Shown: positions 40,415 through 50,086 of the stretch, piece by piece
How the letters are laid out: every line of letters begins with the position of its first letter
Position numbering within the stretch: the stretch's first letter is position 1
Notes under the pieces: model-generated
What the model saw: the letters and a program-made list of their open reading frames with translations, nothing else
Databases searched by the model: none
Told to the model about the DNA's origin: nothing
Assembly (NCBI GenBank): GCA_002375465.1
Contig: DFLT01000017.1
Coordinates: forward strand, 62,001-126,000
DNA: 64,000 nt
Reading direction: 5' to 3'
Origin: Alphaproteobacteria bacterium UBA3612
GTDB taxonomy: Bacteria > Pseudomonadota > Alphaproteobacteria > Sphingomonadales > Sphingomonadaceae
Position numbers and translations under genes: made by a program

Positions 40415-42349
40415 TTATAGTTTCGCGCGCAGGCCGGCGAAGGCCGCGATGCCGGGATTGGTGAAGCTGAAGACATCCTCGTAATCCTGATCGAACAGAT
40501 TTTCGACGCGTCCGAACAGCGAGACACTGTCGGTCAGTCTGAAGTCGGCGTTGAGATTGACGAGGACATAATCATCCAGCCGCGCGCGCACCGGCACGTA
40601 AGACGGATCGGTATAGGCAAGATCATCTGTCTCACCATTGTAGCGCGCCACACCTGTCAGGCTCAGGCGGTCGCCCGGTGCCTGCCAGTTTACCGCCAGG
40701 CTGGCGATGTGGGAGGGGCGGCGCACCTCCTCCAGACCGGCTTCGCGCGCGCGCAGATAGGTATAGGCCGCGTCGATCCGCCAGGCCTGTCCCAATTGCG
40801 CGTTGGCATAGGCCTCTACGCCGCGCCGTTTCGACGTGGCGTCGCTATTGGCGGGCGTCGCAATGAAGTCGGGCGCCGGGTAATCGGTGAAGATCTCGTC
40901 CTTCAGCTCGCTCTCGAAATAGGTCACGCCCAGGACCACCGCCCTGTCGCCGAACGCCTGCTCCAGGCCGACTTCCCACCCCTCCGACTTTTCGGGCTGC
41001 AGGTCTTCATTGCCGATGAACCGGCCGTCATTATAGCCGAACAATTCGTAGAAGCCGGGGTTCTTTACGCCGGACCCCGCCGCCGCGCGCAGGCGTGTGC
41101 CGCTGTCAAAGCGATAGCTGCCCTGCACGCGATATGTGGTGGTGTCGTCGAACCGTTCATTATCGTCATAGCGCACCGACGCGCCAAAGGACGCGTAATC
41201 GCCAAGGCCGAGTTCATACTGACCGACGAGGCCCAGATTGTCGTTCCGGCGCGCACCGGTAAAGGCGAAGCCTGCGGGATCGGTATTGCGAAAACGTTCC
41301 CGCTCCACATCGGCCGCCCCCGTCAGCACATGACTGACCGCCGCATCGCCAAGGCGCAGCGATGTTTCATAGGACCCCTTCAGGCGGGTGCCGACATTGC
41401 CATAGCTGCGACCGGCGGCGTTGAAGCCGTCGCGCGTCGTATCCGCAACCTGGGCCGTCAACGCGTGACTCCAGCGGCGGTCCAGCAGGTCGACTTCGCC
41501 GCGCACCAGACCATAAAGCGCCTCGTTCCGCAGGCGCGTGCCGGGGGAGTCGACGATCAGGCCAAAGCTGGGGCTGGTCGGGTCATTATCGGTATCGTTG
41601 AATTCCGCGACCGTGCGCGAATATCTGCCGACCGCGACGATCCGCGCGTTCGCCGAGGGCGTCCACGTCCCCTTGAAGGAGGCAGCCCCCGTATCGTTCG
41701 ACAGGTCGCGGCCACCGGCGCGGGCATTGCTGGTGCCGTCGGTGGTGTTGATCGTCCCGGAAAAGGCATAATCGACGTCGCCCGAGACGCCCGCCGCGCG
41801 TGCCGCAGCGTTCAGCGTGCCGAAGGAGCCACCCTCAACGCGCGCGCTGTAGCCCGGCGCCTCGCGCCCGGTCAGCGTGACATATTGAATGACGCCGCCA
41901 ATCGCATCGGAGCCATAGATGGCGCTTTGCTGGCCGCGGATGATTTCGACGCGCGCCGCCTCATCGGCGACGAGCGTGCCGAAATCGAACTCGCCCGAAT
42001 AGGGGTCGGACACTTCAATGCCGTCGACCAGTACCAGAACCTGGTTTGCCTCGCTGCCACGCAGGCGCACCTGAGTCTGTCCGGCAATGCGGCTGACCGC
42101 GACGCCGGGCACGTCCCGCAGAACATCGGAGATGGCGCGGGTCTGGCGCTGCTCCAGCGCCTCTGTGTCGAGAACGGTGATGGCGCTGCCATATTGATCG
42201 ACCTGGATCGGCTGGCTGGCGCGGGTGCCGGTGACGACGATCTCCGTGCCGGCAACTGGGCTTTGGGCGGAAAGGTTGGTTTGCGCCGCAGCAGGCGCAA
42301 GGAAACAGGCCGCAAAAACAGCGGTCGTATAAAGATAAGTGGACTTCAC
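40415..42349 (-). CDS. btuB: TonB-dependent vitamin B12 receptor
   Basis: 644-residue outer-membrane receptor. Signal peptide (YTTAVFAACFLAPAAAQ), TonB-box-like GTEIVVTGTRASQPI, plug domain with VLRDVPGVAVSRIAGQTQVRLRG and QVLVLVDGIEVSDPYSG, IIRGQQSAIYGSDAIGGVI, then a 22-strand barrel ending in aromatic-poor FAGLRAKL. Assigned to BtuB from plug similarity and the cobalamin riboswitch upstream. Start is GTG 42349 with AGGA upstream. Stop lies 17 bp before the membrane protein start. Confidence 0.94.
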   Translation of the reverse strand: MKSTYLYTTAVFAACFLAPAAAQTNLSAQSPVAGTEIVVTGTRASQPIQVDQYGSAITVLDTEALEQRQTRAISDVLRDVPGVAVSRIAGQTQVRLRGSEANQVLVLVDGIEVSDPYSGEFDFGTLVADEAARVEIIRGQQSAIYGSDAIGGVIQYVTLTGREAPGYSARVEGGSFGTLNAAARAAGVSGDVDYAFSGTINTTDGTSNARAGGRDLSNDTGAASFKGTWTPSANARIVAVGRYSRTVAEFNDTDNDPTSPSFGLIVDSPGTRLRNEALYGLVRGEVDLLDRRWSHALTAQVADTTRDGFNAAGRSYGNVGTRLKGSYETSLRLGDAAVSHVLTGAADVERERFRNTDPAGFAFTGARRNDNLGLVGQYELGLGDYASFGASVRYDDNERFDDTTTYRVQGSYRFDSGTRLRAAAGSGVKNPGFYELFGYNDGRFIGNEDLQPEKSEGWEVGLEQAFGDRAVVLGVTYFESELKDEIFTDYPAPDFIATPANSDATSKRRGVEAYANAQLGQAWRIDAAYTYLRAREAGLEEVRRPSHIASLAVNWQAPGDRLSLTGVARYNGETDDLAYTDPSYVPVRARLDDYVLVNLNADFRLTDSVSLFGRVENLFDQDYEDVFSFTNPGIAAFAGLRAKL

Positions 42350-42529
42350 GAAAAATAACTTCCTGGCGTCGAGCGACCAGGCCGGAGCGTCCGCGCGAAC
42401 GGTCGACTGCCTTTGGCGGCCGGACGCGTTGGCGACCGCCTGAGCAGACGATGCGGCTCCAGCCGCACGTTCGTCGCTCAGACGAAATCGATTTCGCGCC
42501 TGGCCAATCCCATGGACCCGGCAAGAGCG

Positions 42530-42732
42530 ACACGCGCCGGTCGGTCTCCTGGCTCACGGGTCGTCACCCGGCATGCGCCTTCCCAGATGTTCGGCCTTGG
42601 CCAAATCACCCAGTGACTACGGATCGTTGCCGGTCCGTCTGCATGCCGTGCTCGCCGCTTACAGTTGCAGGGTCAGCCGCAGAATTGCCCGGAAAAAGCC
42701 CAGGCGCACTGCGTTCCCGTTACCGGTGCGAT
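42530..42732 (-). promoter_or_regulatory. Cobalamin riboswitch of the btuB operon
   Basis: Minus-strand elements in order: CCGGTAACGGGAACGC (near 42716-42726), CTGACCCTGCAACTGTAAG (42658-42676), GTCACTGGG (42609-42617), TGGGAAGGCGC (near 42576-42586), and the B12 box GAGCCAGGAGACC (42543-42555). These match the conserved core of the cobalamin riboswitch. About 180 bases separate it from the btuB GTG and include a GTGCGGCT/AGCCGCA hairpin (near 42450) that may belong to the expression platform. High B12 would shut off btuB, the membrane protein and the BtuF-like gene. Confidence 0.92.
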
Positions 42733-42991
42733 GCGCCGACCCGCAATGCGGACCGACAACGGCGCCTCTAACAACGCTCCCCGAATTGCGCAATCGCCGT
42801 CATATATCTGCAGGGGCGGGGTAGTCGGAAGGTACGCGCTCCGTCTACCGGCGACAGCGCCCGCAAGGTCCGGAGTGGACGCATGCATCCGTGTCTTGAA
42901 CGGGCGAGGAAGCGTCAGCGCCACTATCAAGAAAGGCTCGACGCCGTACCGCCGAAAATTTATGCGGTGGTCATCATAGAGGCTTATATCG
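42733..42991. other. Intergenic stretch between riboswitch and response regulator
   Basis: Divergent control region: it should hold the btuB promoter on the minus strand and the response-regulator promoter on the plus strand. I see no gene and no clear -35/-10 pair. GAGG lies nine bases before the regulator ATG. Confidence 0.5.
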
Positions 42992-43720
42992 ATGGAATTC
43001 AGTTCGAGGTCCCGCCGCATTGCGGTTGTAGAAGATGACGGGGCCCTGCGCGTGCTTTTGTCCAGAACGTTGCGGGAGAACGGATTCGCCGTCGATGCCT
43101 ATCGTTCAGGGGCGGAGTTTCGCACCGCACTTGACGATCTGTCGTTCGACCTCGTCATCCTCGATGTCATGCTACCGGGCAGCAATGGCTTTGACATTTG
43201 CCGCTGGCTCCGCGCGCGCAGCGACGTGCCGATCATCTTCATGAGCGCACGCGGACAGAATACCGACCGCATCGTCGGACTGGAGCTCGGCGCGGACGAT
43301 TATCTGCCAAAGCCTGTGGACCCGCAGGAACTGACCGCACGCGTCCGGGCAGTCCTGCGCCGCGCCGAGGCACGGCCGTCGGACGAGCCCGAAATGTCGG
43401 GGCTGCTGCATTTCGAAGGCTGGACGATGGACTGCCGGCGCCGCGAATTACACGCCCCTGATGGCAGCCGCGTATCGGTCTCCAGCGCCGAATTCGACCT
43501 TCTTGCCGTGCTGGTGGACATGCCGCACCGCGTCGTCGGCCGCGAGCTGCTGCTGGAACATTCACGCGGGCGGCTGGCCGCGGGCGACGGCAGCGATCGC
43601 AGCGTCGACGTTCTGATCAGCCGCCTGCGGCGAAAGCTGGGCAGCCATGACGGCGGCCGCGACCTGATCAAGACGGTGCATGGCATCGGCTATCTGTTCA
43701 CGGCCGAAGTCAGCCGCTGA
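42992..43720 (+). CDS. OmpR-family response regulator
   Basis: 242 residues. Receiver domain with the acidic pocket (VVEDDGALR), phosphoacceptor D58 in LVILDVMLPG, and K in YLPKPVDPQEL; C-terminal winged helix with SSAEFDLLAVLVDMP, RELLLEHSRGR, SVDVLISRLRRKLG and TVHGIGYLF. Forms a pair with the following kinase (the stop and ATG overlap in TGATGG). The neighbours downstream suggest control of carbonic anhydrase and SulP, but no binding site has been shown. Confidence 0.95.
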   Translation: MEFSSRSRRIAVVEDDGALRVLLSRTLRENGFAVDAYRSGAEFRTALDDLSFDLVILDVMLPGSNGFDICRWLRARSDVPIIFMSARGQNTDRIVGLELGADDYLPKPVDPQELTARVRAVLRRAEARPSDEPEMSGLLHFEGWTMDCRRRELHAPDGSRVSVSSAEFDLLAVLVDMPHRVVGRELLLEHSRGRLAAGDGSDRSVDVLISRLRRKLGSHDGGRDLIKTVHGIGYLFTAEVSR

Positions 43721-45048
43721 TGGCGACCATCCGCTTGTGGCCGACGGGATTTACAAGCCGGGTCACCTTGCTGCTGCTGGCGGCGATCTTCGTTCAGTTC
43801 GCCATTGGCGGCTATCTTGTCGGACTGGGCGAGCGGCACATTCAGCAGGAGGATCTCGCGCGCAGGATCGCGGAGCAATTGCTGGTCGCAGAACGCATCA
43901 TAGAGGCTGCCCCGCCGACGCAAAGAGCCCGCCTGGTCAGCGATCTGTCGACGCGGCACCTGGTGTTCTCCCTGCGGGCGGATCGCCCGCAACTGGTGGA
44001 CACCGACCACCCGCTGGTCGGCGAGGTGCGCGCCGAAATCACCAGGTGGGAACCGGCGCTGTCAGGATACGAAATTGCCCTGGGCGTGCGGACGGGTCCG
44101 CAACTGCGGATCACCCGCGTGCTGGAGGGCGCGCTGAAAGTGCCCGGTGGGCCGTGGATCTATTTTCGAACCATGGAGCCGCTGTGGGGCTGGGCAGCGA
44201 TCCTCAGTACCTTGCTATCCGTAGGCTTGGTCGCCGCGGTCGTGCTGCTGGTCGCGGCGCTGTTGGTCGGAACGATGGGCGCGCCGCTGCGCCGCCTTGC
44301 CCGCAATGCGCGCCTGATCGGCACCAGTGGCCGCGTCCATTTCGAAGAACGCGGCCCCAGGGAGCTGCGGCGCGTCGCCCGCGCGCTCAACGATATGCAG
44401 GCGCGGATCGAAGCCCTGATCGCAGAGCGCACCACGGCCCTGGCGGCCGTCGGTCACGATCTTCGCACACCGCTTGCACGGCTGAACCTGCGTCTGCGCG
44501 ATATTCCCGACCCCGCCGAACGAGACGCGGCCGGTCGCGACATTGCCGAAATGAATCATATGCTGGAGGGGCTGCTGGATTATCTGAACGGCAATGAGTC
44601 GGAGGAGGCCCCTGTCGTCACCGATGTGGTCAGCCTGCTGGAAACGATTGTCGAGGAAGTCCGCGACCTTGGCGGGACGGCACATTATGCGGGTCCGCAA
44701 AAGCTGGTCGCGCCGATCTATTACAGCGCCTTGAAGCGCGCCGTCACGAACCTGGTCGACAACGCAGTGAAATATGGCGGCAGCGCGGCCGTTTCAGCGC
44801 GTATCGCGCATGACCGGCTGTTCGTCGATGTCGAAGACAAGGGACCCGGCCTGGCGGAGGATGCGCTGGAGCGCGTGCGCCAGCCCTTCGTGCGTGAAGA
44901 TTCCGCCCGCAGCGGCGAGCATCATGGTTTTGGCCTGGGCCTCAGCATCGCGGAGGGCGCAGCCAAGAAACACGGCGGAGAGCTGTTGCTGCGCAATCGC
45001 CCAAATGGGGGGCTGCTTGCCAGTCTGAAGCTGCCGATCTGCAAATGA
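43720..45048 (+). CDS. Sensor histidine kinase (EnvZ-like)
   Basis: 442 residues. Two transmembrane helices (about 15-36 and 160-186) enclose a periplasmic sensor of about 120 residues; then HAMP (APLRRLARNARLIG), H-box with H246 in AAVGHDLRTPLARL, N-box NLVDNAVKYGG, G1 VEDKGPGLAED and G2 HHGFGLGLSIAEG. The H-box with Gly before His and the short HisKA resemble EnvZ-type kinases. The input signal is unknown; genomic context points to CO2/bicarbonate or pH. Confidence 0.94.
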   Translation: MATIRLWPTGFTSRVTLLLLAAIFVQFAIGGYLVGLGERHIQQEDLARRIAEQLLVAERIIEAAPPTQRARLVSDLSTRHLVFSLRADRPQLVDTDHPLVGEVRAEITRWEPALSGYEIALGVRTGPQLRITRVLEGALKVPGGPWIYFRTMEPLWGWAAILSTLLSVGLVAAVVLLVAALLVGTMGAPLRRLARNARLIGTSGRVHFEERGPRELRRVARALNDMQARIEALIAERTTALAAVGHDLRTPLARLNLRLRDIPDPAERDAAGRDIAEMNHMLEGLLDYLNGNESEEAPVVTDVVSLLETIVEEVRDLGGTAHYAGPQKLVAPIYYSALKRAVTNLVDNAVKYGGSAAVSARIAHDRLFVDVEDKGPGLAEDALERVRQPFVREDSARSGEHHGFGLGLSIAEGAAKKHGGELLLRNRPNGGLLASLKLPICK

Positions 45049-45170
45049 ACGTGTCGCTGCAGCGGCATTGAAACAGTTTGTAACACTCCCGCCGCAGCTC
45101 CGGCAACATGAGCCTGTCATCTGTACGGAAACGGGCGCCCCCTGCCCGACCTGCAGATGGAGATACGCAC

Positions 45171-45848
45171 ATGGAGATGCTCATCGACGGCGTAAGCCGT
45201 TTCAAAGGCAACATCTTCCCCGCGAAGAGCGAACGCTTTCAGAACCTTGCGCGCCACGGCCAAAGCCCGAAGACGCTGATGATCAGCTGTGCCGATTCAC
45301 GCGTCGTGCCGGAACTGATCACGCAGTCAGAACCCGGCGAATTGTTCGTGTGCCGCAATGCCGGCAACATCGTACCGCCATGGCAGCAGCGAAATGGCGG
45401 CGTCTCTTCAGCAATCGAATATGCCGTCGTCGCCCTGGGCGTGACCGACGTCGTCGTCTGCGGTCATTCCGACTGTGGCGCCATGAAGGCGTTCAGCAAT
45501 CCCGAGGCCCTGTCGCAAATGCCGAGCGTTGCCGCCTGGCTGTCCCATGCCGAGGCTGCGAACGTTACCGTCGACGCCTGTTGCGGCGGGATGAGCGACG
45601 ACGAGCGTCTACGCACGCTGATCGAAGAAAATGTCAGCATTCAGCTGACACATCTGAAGAGCCACCCGTCCGTCGCATCGGCGTTGGCGCAGGGCAAGCT
45701 GCGCCTGCATGGCTGGGTTTTCGATATCGAGACCGGCAGCATCAGTGCGCTGGACGGTGAGACGGGCCGCTTCACCACCGACTGGAAGGATCGCACGCCG
45801 GTTGCCGATCACGGTCGACAGGTCGAACTAACCGGAGAGGCCGCATGA
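45171..45848 (+). CDS. Beta-class carbonic anhydrase
   Basis: 225-residue zinc enzyme interconverting CO2 and bicarbonate. Zinc ligands C40, H99 and C102 with D42/R44 dyad (MISCADSRVVPE; VVVCGHSDCGAMKA). ATG 45171 follows ATGGAGATACGCAC (GGAG well placed); a longer frame from 45108 is less likely. The gene is 122 bp after the kinase and overlaps the SulP transporter start by 4 bp (ATGA), so enzyme and transporter are made together. Confidence 0.95.
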   Translation: MEMLIDGVSRFKGNIFPAKSERFQNLARHGQSPKTLMISCADSRVVPELITQSEPGELFVCRNAGNIVPPWQQRNGGVSSAIEYAVVALGVTDVVVCGHSDCGAMKAFSNPEALSQMPSVAAWLSHAEAANVTVDACCGGMSDDERLRTLIEENVSIQLTHLKSHPSVASALAQGKLRLHGWVFDIETGSISALDGETGRFTTDWKDRTPVADHGRQVELTGEAA

Positions 45849-47371
45849 CAGCCGATCCACATTCATTTGCCATGCCGAAGCCGATGCGGGACATTGCCGC
45901 GTCCTTCGTCGTGTTCCTGGTCGCGATGCCGCTCTGCATGGGCATCGCGATCGCATCGGGCGTCCCGGCGGAACTGGGCCTGATCACGGGCATTATCGGC
46001 GGCATCGTCGTCGGTCTTGCCGCGGGTTCGCCGCTGCAGGTCAGCGGTCCTGCCGCCGGCCTTGCCGTCATTGTGTTCGACATCGTGCAGCGTCACGGCC
46101 TCGAATCGCTGGTGCCGATCCTGGTATTGGCCGGCATATTACAGCTGCTCGCGGGCTTTCTGAAGCTGGGAACCTGGTTCCGCGGCGTCTCCCCCGCCGT
46201 CGTACATGGCATGCTTGCGGGCATTGGTGTTCTTATCCTTGCGGGCCAGTTGCACGTGCTGATGGACCAGTCGCCTGAGGCATCTGGTCTTGCCAATCTT
46301 GCTGCCATACCGGGCGCGTTCTTTGACCTGACGCTTGCAACGCCGGGCGGGACAGAGGCTGCGCTGGCCGTCGGCATCACAACCATTGTGGCGATGCTGG
46401 CATGGGACCGGTGGAAGCCGAAGTCCGTCAACCTGCTGCCAGGCCCCCTGATGGGCGTTCTGGCAGGCGTGGCACTGACGGCGTTTCTGGGGCTGAACGT
46501 CAACCGCATCGTCGTTCCGGACAATATCCTTGCGGGCCTGACCCTTCCCGTGCCGTCCGATTTTGCGATGCTGGCGGATGTGTCGATCGTGATTTCGGCG
46601 ATCGCAATCGCATTCATCGCAAGTGCGGAAACATTATTGTCAGCGGCTGCGGTCGACCGCATGCAGTCGCGCGTGCAGACCCGTTTCAACAAGGAACTGG
46701 GTTCCCAGGGTCTCGGTAATTTGCTGTGCGGCCTTGTCGGTGCACTTCCGATGACAGGTGTTATCGTACGCAGCTCCACCAATGTGCTGGCCGGCGCTGT
46801 TTCCCGCTGGTCAGCGGTTCTGCACGGCATCTGGATCCTGGCGTTCGTTGCCATTTTCCCATCCGTGCTTGCCTATGTTCCGACCGCTTCGCTGGCCGGT
46901 ATCCTCGTCGTCGTTGGCGCAAAGCTGGTGAAGATAGAGGATGTGAAGACCCTGTTCCGCCGTCATGGCACGCTGCCTGCCGCTATCTGGGCAGCGACGA
47001 TGATCACGGTGGTGACCGTCGATCTTCTGACGGGCGTCTTGGTTGGACTGGCGCTCTCCCTTCTGGAGATCATTCCGCACATGCGTGGCGGCCTGGTCAC
47101 CAACCGGGAGGCGCGCAATGGCCAGGAGGAAATCAGCCTGTCCGGCAAGGCGACCGCTCTCAGGGTCGACCGCCTGACTCAGGCGCTGGATTCCCTGCCT
47201 GCGGACCGTCCGGTAAGGCTGGATATGTCGAAGCTCAGCTTCTGCGATCATAGCTGCGCCGAATTGATCGCGGACGTGATCAAGCGACGGAACATCAATG
47301 GTCAGCCAATTCATATCGAGGCGGCCAATAATGACACCGGCGAACGCATAAGCCGGCTCGCCGTCGCCTAA
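45845..47371 (+). CDS. SulP-family anion transporter, probable bicarbonate transporter
   Basis: 508 residues: SulP/SLC26 membrane domain with about 12-14 segments (FVVFLVAMPLCMGIAIASG, SPLQVSGPAAGLAVIVF, FIASAETLLSAAAVDRM, GALPMTGVIVRSSTNV) and a C-terminal STAS domain (about 415-500, VRLDMSKLSFCDHSCAELIAD). Substrate is not given by sequence; coupling to a carbonic anhydrase suggests bicarbonate, as in BicA-like SulP proteins. A strong terminator follows 42 bp downstream. Confidence 0.92.
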   Translation: MTADPHSFAMPKPMRDIAASFVVFLVAMPLCMGIAIASGVPAELGLITGIIGGIVVGLAAGSPLQVSGPAAGLAVIVFDIVQRHGLESLVPILVLAGILQLLAGFLKLGTWFRGVSPAVVHGMLAGIGVLILAGQLHVLMDQSPEASGLANLAAIPGAFFDLTLATPGGTEAALAVGITTIVAMLAWDRWKPKSVNLLPGPLMGVLAGVALTAFLGLNVNRIVVPDNILAGLTLPVPSDFAMLADVSIVISAIAIAFIASAETLLSAAAVDRMQSRVQTRFNKELGSQGLGNLLCGLVGALPMTGVIVRSSTNVLAGAVSRWSAVLHGIWILAFVAIFPSVLAYVPTASLAGILVVVGAKLVKIEDVKTLFRRHGTLPAAIWAATMITVVTVDLLTGVLVGLALSLLEIIPHMRGGLVTNREARNGQEEISLSGKATALRVDRLTQALDSLPADRPVRLDMSKLSFCDHSCAELIADVIKRRNINGQPIHIEAANNDTGERISRLAVA

Positions 47372-47412
47372 CCTACCCCCCCGCCGCAGCACCCCCGTGC
47401 TGCGCGTACCTG

Positions 47413-47458
47413 CGGCGGACCGGCAAGAACAAGAAAGCCGGTTCGCCGTATTTTTTTT
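47413..47458 (+). terminator. Intrinsic terminator after the carbonic anhydrase-SulP operon
   Basis: Twelve-pair stem (47413-47424 with 47437-47448, one G-T pair), A-rich 12-base loop, then T8 (47451-47458) that ends on the last base of the convergent btuD gene. Confidence 0.9.
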
Positions 47459-48234
47459 CAGGACGAAATCCCTGAAATGTCGACCTGCACGGTCTTTCCC
47501 GCTGTGCGAACGGTTCCTTCCACCCGGAACACCTCGCGCAGCCGCTCCTCTGTCAATGTCTGCATCGGGGGGCCATCGGCCACGATCCTGCCATCGCGCA
47601 TCCAGATCAGGCGGTCGGCATATAAGGCCGCCAGATTGAGATCATGGACAACAGCCAGCACCGTCCGTCCCGCACCGGACAATCGGGCGAACAGTTGCAT
47701 CACCTCGTGCTGATAACGCGGGTCGAGCGCCGCAATGGGTTCGTCCGCAATCAACAACGGCGTCTGCGCGGCAATCGCACGCGCCATGTGCACGCGTGCC
47801 AGCTCGCCCCCCGACAGCGTGTCGACGGCGCGGCGTTCGAAACCAGTCAGACCGCAATCGCTGATCGCCGAGGCGACGGCGCTGCGATCCGCCCCCGTCA
47901 ACCGGCCCGGCGCGCCACCATGGGCAAAGCGACCCAGCGCGACGATGTCCTGCACGGGTTGCGGCCATGCCAGGCTGCGATCCTGGGGAAGATAGGCGAC
48001 GCGGCGGGCGCGCTCGGCCGGAGTCAGCCGTGAAACATCGTTCCCCTGAAGGCGCGCATGCCCGCTGTTAGCGCGCAACAATCCCATCGCCAGTCGCAGC
48101 AGCGTGCTTTTGCCGGACCCATTCGGCCCGATCAGCATGGTTAGCCCGCCCGACGGCAGGGAAAAGCTTGCGTCCTCCACCAGCGGCACATCGCCAGCGC
48201 GATAGCACAGCCGGTCAGCCTGCAGCATCGTCAT
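47458..48234 (-). CDS. btuD: ABC transporter ATPase for B12
   Basis: 258-residue ABC ATPase of the FecE/BtuD type. Walker A GPNGSGKST, Q-loop LPQDRS, signature LSGGELARV, Walker B LLIADEP, H-loop VVHDLN. Overlaps btuC by ATGA. Third gene of btuFCD behind a cobalamin riboswitch, which identifies the substrate better than the sequence does. Confidence 0.93.
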   Translation of the reverse strand: MTMLQADRLCYRAGDVPLVEDASFSLPSGGLTMLIGPNGSGKSTLLRLAMGLLRANSGHARLQGNDVSRLTPAERARRVAYLPQDRSLAWPQPVQDIVALGRFAHGGAPGRLTGADRSAVASAISDCGLTGFERRAVDTLSGGELARVHMARAIAAQTPLLIADEPIAALDPRYQHEVMQLFARLSGAGRTVLAVVHDLNLAALYADRLIWMRDGRIVADGPPMQTLTEERLREVFRVEGTVRTAGKTVQVDISGISS

Positions 48235-49208
48235 GACCCGCCCCGTCGACGCGCAGCGATCCAGATGAAAATGGGTGCCCCGACCAGCGAAGCGAGAACA
48301 CCAAGCTTCAGTTCTGCATCGGTCGGCAGCAGACGCACGGCGACATCCGCCAGAACCAGCATGGTGGCGGCCAGAATGGCCGACGGCAGCAATAGCCTGG
48401 CCGGGTCGTAGCGCACGAAGGGGCGCACCAGATGCGGCGCAACGATGCCGACGAAGCCGATGGTGCCGGCCAGCGCGACGGCCCCGCCGGTGGCCAGGCC
48501 CGCCCCCAGAATGACGATCAACCGCTGCCTGCCGAGGTTGAGGCCCAGGCCCTGCGCCGCCTCCTCGCCCAGGCTGAGCGCGGCAAGCCCGGAGCGGCTG
48601 GCCATCAGCATGACGATGCCCACGATCAGGAAGGGCGCCGACATCAAAAGATCGTTCAGACTGCGATTGGCGACGGTACCCAACATCCAGTTCACCATAT
48701 CCGCCAGCGAAAAGGGGTTGGGCGCGAAATTCATCAGCAGCGCCATCAGCGCGGCGGAAAAGCTGGACAAGCCAACGCCGATCAGGATCAGCGTTACCAC
48801 CGACCGTGTCCGTAGCGCAGCGGCAGCCACGATGAAGGTCGCCGCCAGTGCGCCCGCGATCGCCGCCAGCGGCAGGACGAGCGGACCGGCGGCGGTCAGC
48901 CCGAAGTAAAGCGCCGTCGTCGCGGCGAGCGCGGCACTGGCGGAAACACCAAGCACGCCCGGTTCCGCCAGCGGATTTCGCAACAGTCCCTGCAGCGCGG
49001 CCCCGCTCATCCCCAGCGCCGCGCCCACGAGCGACGCGGCGAGGGTACGCGGCAGGCGGATTTGCCAGATGACGATCTGGTCGCCCGCACTACCGAAACC
49101 GAGGCCGGCCGCAAGGATGCGCCCGGCATCGATGGGGACAGACCCAAGCATGAGGGCCGCCATCGTCGCTGCCAACCAGCACAGCGTCAGGATCACCAGC
49201 GCGCGCAT
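48231..49208 (-). CDS. btuC: ABC transporter permease for B12
   Basis: 325-residue FecCD-family permease with about ten helices. Family motifs: IRLPRTLAASLVGAALGMSGAALQGLLRNPLAEPGVLG in two parts, GVGLSSFSAALMALLM, GTIGFVGIVAPHLVR, LKLGVLASLVGAPIFIWI. Start taken as ATG 49208; GTG 49214 inside the btuF stop is equally possible. Acts with BtuF and BtuD to import cobalamin from the periplasm. Confidence 0.93.
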   Translation of the reverse strand: MRALVILTLCWLAATMAALMLGSVPIDAGRILAAGLGFGSAGDQIVIWQIRLPRTLAASLVGAALGMSGAALQGLLRNPLAEPGVLGVSASAALAATTALYFGLTAAGPLVLPLAAIAGALAATFIVAAAALRTRSVVTLILIGVGLSSFSAALMALLMNFAPNPFSLADMVNWMLGTVANRSLNDLLMSAPFLIVGIVMLMASRSGLAALSLGEEAAQGLGLNLGRQRLIVILGAGLATGGAVALAGTIGFVGIVAPHLVRPFVRYDPARLLLPSAILAATMLVLADVAVRLLPTDAELKLGVLASLVGAPIFIWIAARRRGGS

Positions 49209-49210
49209 AT

Positions 49211-50086
49211 TCACGACCCGCCCCCGCGCCCGGCTGCAGGACCGGCATCGGCCATGGCAGCCGCAGGCGCCTTGGCGAGCGCCTCTACCGCGTCCAGCAA
49301 GAACCAGCCGCCGCACGACGTCCACGCGCCGGACATAGAAACCACCGGCCTGTCACGCAGCTGCGCCCGGGCGATCGGATGGCGCGCCGCACTCCAATTA
49401 TCGACCTTGTTCGCCCCCTCACCAAAGGAGGCCGCCGCGACGATATCGGGCCGCCGATAGGCAAGCCGCTCCAACGGAAGGGGATTCCAGCCCTTGCGGC
49501 GCTGGAAATTGCGGAAACCCGCCGCCTCGATCATCTCGTTGACCAGGGTATCCGGCCCGGTCGTGACGCCCGACGGCGTCAGGTAAAGCGCGGTGCGTGC
49601 TCGCGCGTCCGAACCAATACGGGCGAGCCGCTCGTCCATATGCTGGACGACTTCGCGCCCCGCCTGCGCATTTCCCAACGCAGCCGACAGGCGCGTCACC
49701 TCTTCGCGGACATCGGCGAGGGACGCCGGATAGCCCAGTTGCACGACGGATACCCCGGCCTGTTCCAGAAACGCCGCCATGTTCGGCCCGCCGCCAAAGG
49801 AGCGGACGACAAGATCAGGTCGCAGGGCCAAAATGTTTTCGGCATGCGGCTGCACGCTCCTGAGGCCGACCGCCTGCTCCCGCATGTAGGAAAAGCTTTC
49901 ACCCGCATAGGGCGACAGCGCGAGGATATCCTGGCGATCGGCGAATTTCAGGACATACTGGTCGGCGCAATAATCCAGGCTGACGATGCGCCGCGGCCGG
50001 TGGTCCGCCTGGGCCTCTGGCACAGGCGTCTCCGCCCCGCACGCCGCCAGCGCAGATAGAATCAGGAGGGTCAGCAAGGCTTTCAT
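49211..50086 (-). CDS. btuF: B12-binding lipoprotein of the ABC importer
   Basis: 291 residues. Lipoprotein signal with LAAC (Cys16), then the BtuF/FecB fold: RRIVSLDYCADQYVLKFADR, LRPDLVVRSFGGG, VSVVQLGYPASLADVREEV, LTPSGVTTGPDTLVNEMIEAAGF, YRRPDIVAAASF. Unlike the protein encoded at 38920-39843 it is clearly exported. A frame open much further upstream runs through the riboswitch and is not coding. About 260 bp of leader lie between riboswitch and start. Confidence 0.92.
   Translation of the reverse strand: MKALLTLLILSALAACGAETPVPEAQADHRPRRIVSLDYCADQYVLKFADRQDILALSPYAGESFSYMREQAVGLRSVQPHAENILALRPDLVVRSFGGGPNMAAFLEQAGVSVVQLGYPASLADVREEVTRLSAALGNAQAGREVVQHMDERLARIGSDARARTALYLTPSGVTTGPDTLVNEMIEAAGFRNFQRRKGWNPLPLERLAYRRPDIVAAASFGEGANKVDNWSAARHPIARAQLRDRPVVSMSGAWTSCGGWFLLDAVEALAKAPAAAMADAGPAAGRGGGS

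Noticed and set aside
42900..42991. Possible small leader gene before the response regulator.
   Set aside because: No frame with start, ribosome site and plausible composition.
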